Translations under genes and position numbers: made by a program | The notes under the pieces: generated by a model | Seen by the model: the letters and a program-made list of their open reading frames with translations, nothing else | Database searches by the model: none | What the model was told of the DNA's origin: nothing | Source of the DNA: Hyaloraphidium curvatum | Taxonomy: Eukaryota; Monoblepharomycota; Hyaloraphidiomycetes; Hyaloraphidiales; Hyaloraphidiaceae | NCBI GenBank assembly: GCA_025558095.1 | Contig: JAIVFI010000006.1 | Span: 558,001 to 622,000, forward strand | DNA length: 64,000 bases | Reading direction: 5' to 3' | Part shown: positions 42,283 to 51,386 of the stretch, one piece after another | How positions within the stretch are numbered: position 1 is the stretch's first letter | Layout: each line of letters opens with the position of its first letter

Positions 42283-44317
42283 ATGCAGTTCGTTCCCCTC
42301 CGGGAGCTTCAGCCGTGCCCCAGCGCCACCTTCTATGCCGTCGTCGCGGCCGCCAAAGAGCCGACAAAGTCGAAAGGAACCGGTTGGAACGGGCCTGTGC
42401 GACGAGCGCTCCGGCTGACCCTGCTTCCAAGACTACGTACTTTCGTTCCAACTGACGGATCCGACTGTGGAAAACACTTTCGTCTCGGTGCAAATATTCC
42501 GGCGGACCCTAGCGGAGCTGCCGTCGGTGCAGGTCGGCGACGTTGTGAAGCTCTCAAACGTCAAGGTGGAGACACCGGGAGGCCGGGGGCGCCGCCAAAT
42601 GGCCAACATCGTCTGCATCGCAGGTCCAACGATTCAATGGGAAGGCCCAGTGCCTGTCGACCCGGCAGACGGCGTGCCTGGCCTTCCCCTCCGATCGCAA
42701 GGACCTCGTCGCCAGGCCTCCGCCCGACAACAGCCCCGAGGGAGCCGCGGAAGTGGACCAGGAGCAGGATGAGCGTCCGATAGCTGCGTTGCGGCGCTGG
42801 TGGAGGAAAAGCAGAGAACGTGTGGAGCCCGCGGCCATGATCCTGCCTTCGGCCCGCCGGCCAACGCTCCGACAGAGCGAGCTGGAAGCCAACAGGTTCT
42901 TCGACTACTACGGCGAGGTTTGTGAGGGTCTCGACTTTTCTCGGCCACCTCAAGACGTGTCCTTCAGGTCCTCGCAACGCGCTCCATCACGGACACCCAG
43001 TGTCTTGTGTGGCTCACGGACTTTACCGCGTCGCCCCTCCTGCGGTGAGGCTCGGCGCACTCGTAAAGGTCTGGACGGCATCTGGAACCACTGCACTTCA
43101 GGCCATATGAGCCGGAAGGCCTCATCCCCGAATACGAGCCCGTATGCCAGGGTTCCGTCTTGCCGTGCATAGCATGGTGGGTGTTTGCGCAATCCGTGGT
43201 GAGGGCGAGAGTGAACGGGAACGCTGCAGGGACGCCAACGCCGTGCGTGCTGCCGGGCTGGTCGCCGGCCAGATCGCCCTGTTCAGGAACATGCTTGCCC
43301 GGGATCGTGATGGGTTCCTGGAAGCGCATCTTCACGGAGACAGGGAAGGGACGGCAACGGAGAACAGGATCAGGGTCATTGATATCGAAGACTCGAGTCT
43401 GCTAGAGTTTCTTGAGTACGCACGCTCCGGACGACGGTGAAGTTCACTTCACTTGACTTACCCACACGCCGTGCAGGCAACGGGCTTCCGTCGTCTCCGT
43501 TCCGCCGCGTCGGATATCCATGTGCCAGCCGTCGCAAAAGCGCCGCATCTCGGAAGCGTTTGACACTGAGGGGGAGGGATCGGAGGCTTCTCCGTCAGCA
43601 AGGAGATCCAAAGCCCTCTCCGCCCGGACGTCGCTAGCCTCTGCACAATCGGCCACGCCGCGGACAAACCGGTCGCGGAGCATTGCGGAGATATTGATGG
43701 ACAACCAGGTGCTGCAGGCGGGCTGCAAGCTAGCGTCGCCCTGATTCCTGCCGCCCCCAGGTCCCAAATCGGTACTTTTGCGACGCCAAAGTTCTGGACT
43801 ACTTGCCGCGGAGGACCAAGGACTTTGCCGTGCCGATCTGCGACCGCTGTCATGCGAGGCAGGATCGCCGATGTTGCTGGCAAGCGTGGGAGCTGACGCG
43901 CTGGAACCCGCTGCAGCTGCCGTCCTTCGGACTCTCCCGAATGCCGCTCCTGCCCCGGCAACACTCGTTTCAGCTTCGAGTTCCGTTTCTCGCTGCTTCT
44001 GGGTGACGGCAAGGACCATTTACCGGTCCATGTTTCGGGGGAAGAGGCGGTGAGCTGGTCGAAACCCCGCTCCCGCTTTCCGTAACCCCGCACTGCCATC
44101 CGCGCAGCGACACTTTTTCGGCCGCCGGCAGGCCGAGAACCTACACAAGTGCGAGCAGGCGGCGCGGGAGATCCACAGCGCCATGATCCGCTCGGCCACG
44201 GTATCGCGAGAGGGGTCCTTCTGCGTGGAATCTTTCTGCCCGGAAAACGCGGCGAAGACGAGCACGGATAGGAGTTATCGGCTTGTATTCACCGCCGGCG
44301 ACAGACCCTTCCTCTAG
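42283..44317 (+). CDS. POT1: POT1 / telomere end-binding protein alpha
   Basis: Binds single-stranded telomeric DNA. ATG at 42283 opens [20 protein letters not shown] with the POT1 hallmark KSKGT. An intron (GTTGGAA...TCCAAG) then continues [19 protein letters not shown] and [20 protein letters not shown], the first OB fold. RRWWRKSRE and [12 protein letters not shown] come next, then after introns [20 protein letters not shown] for OB2. A Ser/Arg-rich linker (about 43510-43730) is followed by [20 protein letters not shown] with ICDRCHA. The C-terminal OB fold/zinc region reads [20 protein letters not shown] with [13 protein letters not shown]. The final exon ends FTAGDRPFL-stop (TAG 44315-44317). 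About eight introns. The C-terminal assignment is less certain than OB1. Confidence 0.82.
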
Positions 44318-45204
44318 ATCGCTTCGCTGAGTAGCCGGTTCAGCTTGCTGATTTTCGACGATACCGAGAGGTCGATCGTCTTGTCGCCGACCTCGACGAT
44401 GAGACCGCCCAGGATGGCGGGGTTCACCTGCGCAGGAAGGTGAGGAACTACACCGCGGCGATGAGTGTCCGGAAAGAGCCCACCTTGCTCGTGACGGAAG
44501 CCTTCTGGTTGGCCTGCAGCAGGTTGCTCTTCTGCAGAAGGTCGCGGATCCTCCCCAAGGTCTTGCTGTCCAGCTCCTGCAAGCCCGCGATTGCCACGGT
44601 CACCACGGTTCGGCAAAGCGCCGCGGTCCGCGGGCGCCCACCTTGGCGGACGTCACCGTCACCTGCACCTGCCCCCGCGACGCCAGCAGCAGCTGCGAGA
44701 AAGCCGTGACGATCTTGGGCGTCTGGTCCAGGCGCCCGTTGTCCGCCAGCGTCTCGAAGAAGTTTGCGGTAATCTTCGAGTACGAGCCCTTCCCCAGCGC
44801 GGCCTTGACGCCGGCCTTCTTCGCCTCACGCGAGATGATGGGCGTCTCCATGAAGAAGCGGAACTTTGCGTCCTTGTCCATCAGGTCCTTGATGGCGGCC
44901 AGGTCGGCCTCGACCTTGTCGACCACGTCCTGCTTCTGCGCGGCGGTGAACAGCGCCGTTGCGTAGCGGCCGTCGATCCCGTGCAGCACGAGCGGCGGCT
45001 GGGGGCGGGTGAGCGGGGGGCGCGGCGGCGGCGGCGCGGGCGGCGCACCTGGCCGGATGCGGCGGTCACGTAGGAGCGGGCGGCGCGCGGGGCCTGCGGG
45101 CGCATCGCGGCGGGCGGCGTCAGCGACGGGGACGGGGCGGCCGGGCCGGCACGACCCACGGCTCCCGCCCGGAACAGTTCCCTCAGCGCCATTCGGGAGG
45201 CCAT
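44314..45204 (-). CDS. ATP5PO: Mitochondrial ATP synthase subunit OSCP (delta type)
   Basis: Stator subunit linking F1 to the peripheral stalk. ATG at 45204 ([20 protein letters not shown]) gives an Arg/Ala-rich mitochondrial presequence. An intron precedes [20 protein letters not shown], then [60 protein letters not shown] and [14 protein letters not shown] second intron (about 44600-44640) leads to [20 protein letters not shown], and another leads to [37 protein letters not shown]-stop. The stop codon (CTA on the plus strand, 44314-44316) overlaps that of POT1. An upstream in-frame ATG at 45252 is possible. Confidence 0.92.
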
Positions 45205-45289
45205 CGCTGGTATGGGCTGTGGCGTGGACAACGGCGTCGACAGCGAAAGCACTAGCTACACTCTCAGAAACTGCTACTGTTCCCCCTGT

Positions 45290-45307
45290 GCCGCAATCCT
45301 TTGCGGC
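45290..45307 (-). ncRNA. Hairpin in the short tract after the Fanzor stop (candidate guide-RNA region)
   Basis: GCCGCAA-TCCT-TTGCGGC forms a perfect 7-bp stem with a 4-nt loop, 65 nt past the Fanzor stop codon on its coding strand. It lies in the 167-bp gap before the OSCP start. TnpB/Fanzor systems encode their guide RNA at or just past the 3' end of the nuclease gene, so a hairpin here is notable. It could equally be a chance palindrome or part of the OSCP promoter. Confidence 0.2.
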
Positions 45308-45371
45308 CTAGCAGCAATGTTCATCATCGAGCCTGCGAATAAAAGGCGGTCCCTGACGGACTCCACCTCGA

Positions 45372-48300
45372 TCAAGCAAATGCAATGGCGCCCACGCGGT
45401 GCATGGCACGCCAACTTGTAACTGTTTCCGCGGCCAGGTCAGCTTGCCGGCTTGAGCTTCTTGACCGACCCATTCGCGGCGCTTGCGGCCGTACGCTTGC
45501 GGCCTGTGGCGGCACCTGGAGCTCCCGGATCAGCTCGGGATGACGCTCGGGATGACCGTCGCGAATGCGAGCGCGCTCACCCGCGGACTTGCGCGGCGCT
45601 GCACCAGTCCCAGCTCGGAGCTTGGGCTGCGGCTTCGGCTTCCTGGTGTCCGGCCTGAACGGCCAGGGGCGCTCCCCTCCGGTGATGAGGCCGAACCAGA
45701 AGAGGTGCTCCATGGAGTGCACACTGTTCACGTCGCGCATCCAGAAGCGGCGGCAGAGGGGACAGTATTTCACCCCGCGCACCTCGCCCTTGGAGCCGGG
45801 GTTCCGGATTCCGACGACATAGGTGGTCTTGCAGCTGGAAAGGACGTCAGGCGAGTCGGATGATCACGGCGGCTGCCGCACCAGCTGCACATCTGGGACG
45901 TGAGGTACTCGTTGACCAAGACCATGATCCCGGCCTTGGCCAGCTCCGCCCTGAAGCGAACGATCCGGGAGGCCGGGCCGCCCTTGCTCGCATGGCCGAA
46001 TCGCGCGGCGCCGTATGCGATGGTCGTCTGTGGATCGTACTTGCCCGAATACGGGTTGCGACACATGTCGCGACAGATCCAGCTGAGGACCTCGCGGCGC
46101 CGGCGAATCGTGCGCACACGATCCAGGCTGCAGGATGCGTGAGCGAAGTCGTTGCCACAGGGATTGGCTTGCCCACCTCCGTTCTCCGGAACAGTAGACG
46201 TCCAGGATGCGGTCGAGTTGTGGCAGCAGCGCCCTCGTGTAGTCCGAGAAGGCTGCACTGTTTGTCGTGCGTTGAGAGGGCAGGTCGCGCTCGAAATCGT
46301 GGAGAGACTTCTGCACAGGGTTGCCCTCGCAATCGTTGACGTCCAGCATGGTGGTCCGCTTGGTGGCATTCAGACGCGCGGCCGCCTTGTCGTAGCCGCA
46401 CAGGCGGCGGTCGAGCTTGGCCGGAACACCGAGGATGAGCTCCGGCAGCGCCGGGGTCCCCGCACGGCCGGCACCAGCGACCTCGCCCCACAGCTTGGCA
46501 CCAAACTCGTCCGTGCAGCCGCCAGGGGTCGGGAACAGTTCGACGTTGCGCCGAGCGTGCTTCTCCGCCTTTGCAGCGTCGTTGGGGCGCGAATCGGGCG
46601 CCGGCGGCTTGAACTCCGAGATCTTGGGCTCCCAGAGCGGGTGGTGTCTGCACGCTCCAGCGGCAGGCGGCGACGGACCGAAAGACCTTGCGATCCGCTT
46701 AGTATCGGAGCAGGAGTGCTCTAGGTGGAAGCCGACGATCCTCCCGAAGCTGACGGAACCGTCGGCCTTGGACGGGTTCGCCCGCTTCGGCACGTAGTGC
46801 GACTTGGTGCCGTCGGCATTGGTCACGGTGATGCGCTCCGTTGTCCCCGGCAGATGACTGTTGGCGAAGTCGTAGCGTCCGTTCGGCCCGGGATTCAGGC
46901 TCTTGGCAACGAGCCGCACGTCGACGCGGCGGTTGGCAACAGCCAGAAACCAGCGATTCGGATCCACGTCGACGACCCCGCCCTCCACTGGCTCGCCGCG
47001 CTCGGCCCGCTCGAACATTTCCGCCTGCGTCGGCATGTGCAGGAGATTGGGTGCCAGCACGGACACATGGTCAGGGCGGCTGAGGTAGTAGACGGGAATG
47101 CCAGTCTTGAAGTCGACCGGGGGCCGCGGCAACGGCTCGGCAGAACGCGGCGGGAGCGGAACCGGGGTCGGGGCCAGCTGAGGAGGTACGGGGGCAGCGA
47201 ACTTGCCCTCGACCGTTACCGTCGGCGGCGACGGTTCGACCGCGCAAACGACGACTTCGGGAGGGAAGCAAGAAAGGAAGGGGGAAGGAAGTGGCGGCGA
47301 GAAGTCGGGGAAAGGAAGGGCCGCGCATGGATGCACAGAAGTCTCGGGCACCGAGTCACCGGGCGAGACAGTCGCGCAGGGAGGGTCGTTGTGCCCCGAG
47401 CTCAGGGGCGCGAACACGTTGGGCGCACAGTCCACGGCCTTGCAGGCGGCATCTTGACAGCACGAGCACGGGTCGTGCACCCAATGCGGGGGCGGTTCCG
47501 GGGGAATGGAGGCAGGGAGAGAAGTCGAGGCTGGTGGTTCGACGAAGGAGAAAAAGGGCGGGGGTTCCGGCGGGACCGCGGCGGGGATGCCGCAGTCCGC
47601 CGGAGGCTCGGAAGGCATGGTGGTGAAGTTAAGGTTGCTGCTGGCACAATAAGAGGGCTCCCAATCCATCGGGACCGATTCGTCCCCTTGGGCCGTCGCC
47701 TGCAGGTAGTAGACCATGCCCCCATGCCAAATCCGATTCTGGCCTGGAAAAGTGAGGATCCGATCAGCCTCCGAACCCGTGCGTCACTGAGCAAAATGCC
47801 CACCATCGAAGACAGCCATGTCGCACGGCGGGTCCGGATCGCCGTTTGGCAGCCATGGACCGGTGTAGAGCGGCGGGTATGGATCCATCGGAACATCGCG
47901 AGGGAACGAAACATCCACTTCGAAAGCAGCAAGACCGGCGGGCACATGAGCTGCGGCGGGAACGGAGACGGTGGGCCGAGTTTGAACAGGAGGAGCCGGC
48001 GCGGCTGCTGGCGAATGCGCTGCGCGCTTTGGCGGCTCGACGTCCTGTGTCGTGTTTTGCCGCTCCTGCTGCTGCGACTGCTGGAACGAGACCTTTTCCA
48101 CGAAGGAGACTTCTTCGTTAAGAATGCCCAGGGTGCTGCCGCAATGATAGATGCCCCGGACGCCGGAGTACCTCAGAACGTCCGCGGTGCGACGATAGAT
48201 GGGCTGCGTGGCGGCGGCATGGCCCCTTGCCGAGACTTTGCCCTGCTGACGGAGGCGGAAGAGCCGGTCCTCGTTGACGAGTTGGTTGCCGCCGTTGAGC

Positions 48301-51300
48301 AGGTGGCCGAATAGGTAGTCCGAGTCAACGCGCGAGGTGTCGATGCCAGGCGCGACCTCCACGCCCAGCTTGGACAAAAACTCGGGCAGATCCGAGGCCG
48401 AGATGTAGACGGTCACGGGGGACAAGCTGATTTCGGCGACCGCAGCCCGAAGCTTCCGCCGCGCCCACGAGGCTGCCTTTTCCTTGCCGGTCTGGGCGGC
48501 GCCAAGCCCCGCCATCGCGGCGGCGGCGGCCGCCTTGCGCTCCCGCCGCTTCGTCTCCATGGTCTCCTTCTTGGCGAGTCCCTCGGGCCCCGGCTGCGGT
48601 CGGCGCTTACGGAAGCTCACGACGAACCCGTGCCATCGCTTCGGGGAGCCATTCTTGCTGTAATGCCGCTTCTCGACGCGGTGCGGCCGCCACGTGTTGC
48701 GGGCCCTCCTGGTCTTGTTCGAAGCCTCCCTGTCCTTGACCGGAGCAGTTGAAATGGTTGGGAAAGTTGGGGTTGAATCGGGGTCCCTGGCGGTGCTCGT
48801 CCTCCGCGCCGTTCCAGGTTCCGGCAGTGCAGCAGCCGCGGACGCGGCCCTCTTCTTCAGCGCCTCGTCCTGCTTTTCGAGCTCGTGCAGGGCGATGAAG
48901 CACATCTGGAAGCCGAAGGCTTCGTCCGCGGGGTTCGTGGATGAACGACACTTGTCGAGGTCATACTCGCTCATCCGCGCCACCAGAAGCTTCTCGCTTT
49001 CCCAGTGGGGCCGGTTCTGCCCCACCAATGCCGCCGCCGCCGCCTCGTTCATGTCCTCGGCGTGCTCGGGGACCCAGAACTTGGGTTTCTGCTCTGTCGA
49101 CCGAATCGTTGCCGTGGTCACGGCCGGGTAGCGGAAGGGGATGCTCCGAAGCTGTAGACGGTTTGCAACCACCCAGTCCCTCAGCTCCTGCAGCTCCACC
49201 TTTCGCAAGTCAGCCTTCTCCGCAGGTGAGGCCCGCGGCAGCGTCTCCCAAATGTTCTGGAGGTAGCTGCGCACCGCCTCCGTTTCCGCGTCGACCTTTC
49301 CGCGCGGCTTGCCCTTCGGCAGGTTCACGGTTCGCACCGCGGCCGCCACGGGGTTGCCCGCCTGCTTGTCCTGCAGGACCCGAGCGATAACCCTCCGCTG
49401 CGAAACGGTTGCCGGCACCGGCGGCTTCTGTTTTGAATCCCGGAGGTCAACGATCCGGTTCAGCTGCAAGCCTCTGAACGGCCGGAAAAGCCTCCCCAGC
49501 CCGACCCTGAGCTCCGTGGCCTCGGCAAGACCACAGCCAAATGCGCTTTCGAACGGGAAATTGGAGAAGTCGTCGTCCCCATATCCGAGCTTTGCCAGAG
49601 CGTAGCTGAGGATTGGGCCAATCCGCCTCCGGCCGACGCCCGCGTTCACCTCCCCGCGTAGGAAGCGACGGATGAGAACCTTGAGCGCAGTCAGCAGCCG
49701 CTGCGGCACGCTTCGAGCTCGGTTGAAAGCGACCTGCTCGGCATAGCGGAGCAAAGGTCCCTGCACGAAAAGCGGCCTGAGCTTTTCGTACGTCTCGCCC
49801 ACAAGTTCCCGCGCCTCTGCAAACGCAGCAACGGCCGCCTTGCGGACAAGCTTTGCCGCTGCGTTGTGCTCCGCGACGGTGAGAACGGACGGTGCGCCCT
49901 GATCAGCAACCTGCGAGAGATCGGGGGTGTCCTCAGCCGTAACCAAGTCCTCGTCCTCAATCTGATCCAGCTCGCCGTGCAAGAAGTCGGCCAAGATCTT
50001 GGCGCCGGCCTGGTCCTCGTCCATCGCGTCGTCATCGTCCTCGAAGTCAACGTCCTCGAGCACCTCGTCTCGATCGTCGTCGTTGGCTCCGAGGTCCGGA
50101 CCGCCGTCCACAAGCTGCTCCACTCCTGGCGCACCCGAATGGCCCGAGTATCTCGCCCCAGCACCGAGCCCGGCCGACTTCTGCTTTCCCGCGCGGCGGG
50201 TTCCAACAGCGGCGGACATCTGGCCGGCACCAAGCACGGCGTGGATGGCAATCTTTGCGACGTAAGACGGGGGAAAGCTGGCGAGCATGTCCTGCGTGAC
50301 GGATCCGTCTTGGTCCGGGAGCTCTTTGTTGTGGATCTGCAACAAGATCTTGGTCCAGATGATCTTGAACAAGATGGCGGCGAGGGTGCAGGCCTTGGTG
50401 ATGAGGGGCCCGACTTGCTCGTACGGGCCCCGCGCCCATGGGTGGCACACCTCGGCCGCCGGGAACCACTCGACGGCCAGCTCCGTCATCGTCTTGTATC
50501 GCTCGTGCTGGGGGTCGCCAAGTGCGAGGAAGCCGTTGAGCGCGACCCACCGCCGCTTCGGAGAGCACTCCTGCCGGTGCCTCCCGCCACCGGCGAAACA
50601 GAAAGGGCAGGACGAGCCGCCGAGGCCCGTAGGAATGTTGGCTTTGAGGTTTGTCGACGCGAACGGGACAATGTAGTGTGCGTTGGCAATGAACTGGCCG
50701 AACGACGTGGTGAGATTCCTTGGGGCGACCAAACTGTCCGCGGCGGCGGTCAGCTTCGCATCGGTCCCAGGCATGCATGGAAAGCGCGGTGCAACTCACG
50801 CCCCACGGTGGTTCTCCTCGACATGCTGCCGGAACTCACTCTCGAGGTCGAACTGATGTCCCTTCCCCGGGCACGCTCTGCAGGTGAGGTGCGCACCCTT
50901 GACGTGGTGGAGGAGCCGAAGCTCGGCGTCATAGACACGCTCCCGCGCAGCTCCGTCAGCCACCATCCCCGACGCCGCGACCTTGCGCCGCCGCCCAGCC
51001 TTCGCCGGGACTTCGCCTTCCACCTGCACACTGAAGGAACAGAGCGGACAATCCCGCTTCTGGATACGGCCGAAGTCCAGCAGTCCAACGGATTCCGCGA
51101 GGAAGTGGAGCTTGGCGTCGAGCGCGGTGCGCGCGGCCTCCTGCCGTGCTTCGGGGTTGCTACCGCGCACCAGCGCGGGCATACCGCACAAGTCCAGGGT
51201 AAAATCGCGCATCTTGGGCCCCGACTCCAGCAGCCGCAGCGTCACCATGGAAGAGTGTTCCCACCCGAGCTGCTCCGCCTTCAGGAACAGGGTTGCCAGC

Positions 51301-51371
51301 AGCTTATCGCCCTCTGCATCCAGTCCAGGTACGCCCGGGCTCATCTGGAAAAGGCCCGGGAACGAAAGCAG
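45372..51371 (-). CDS. Fanzor (TnpB-like RuvC nuclease), eukaryotic
   Basis: Putative RNA-guided DNA nuclease. The 5' part (51371-50800) has Cys/His motifs: CPLCSF, and CRACPGKGHQFDLESEFRQH with VEENH. The next exon (50733-47804) has SSCPFCFAGGGRHRQEC, a helical block AAILFKIIWTKILLQIHNKE (LPDQDG) resembling Fanzor N-terminal helices, an acidic patch near 50040, and long basic helices. Exon 47743-46177 has a Pro/Cys-rich linker, then the RuvC-I Asp in GGVVDVDPNRWFLAVANRR (about 46965). It also encodes LPQLDRILDVYCSGER, spliced to SLDRVRTIRRRREVLSWICR. RuvC-II-like TIAYGAARFGHASKGG is followed by VLVNEYLTSQMCS, the NEY/DEY-TS motif before the zinc ribbon. CSCC (across a splice) and YCPLC make the ribbon, and RDVNSVHSM supplies the RuvC-III Asp (about 45734). 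The usual RuvC-II Glu is absent, with a Glu in NEY 35 residues on, as reported for Fanzors. N-terminal limits are unsure. Confidence 0.82.
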
Positions 51372-51386
51372 CTGCCGGGGCAAAAA

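Noticed and set aside
45860-45890. Splice donor GTGATC at 45866 for the last Fanzor intron
   Set aside because: It joins out of frame with the YCPLC exon. The donor at 45881 joins in frame and gives a CxxC pair.
46725-48314. Plus-strand ORF of 529 codons antisense to the Fanzor region
   Set aside because: Arg/Gly-rich, no family resemblance; it is the mirror of a GC-rich coding frame that carries clear Fanzor motifs and conserved splice joins.
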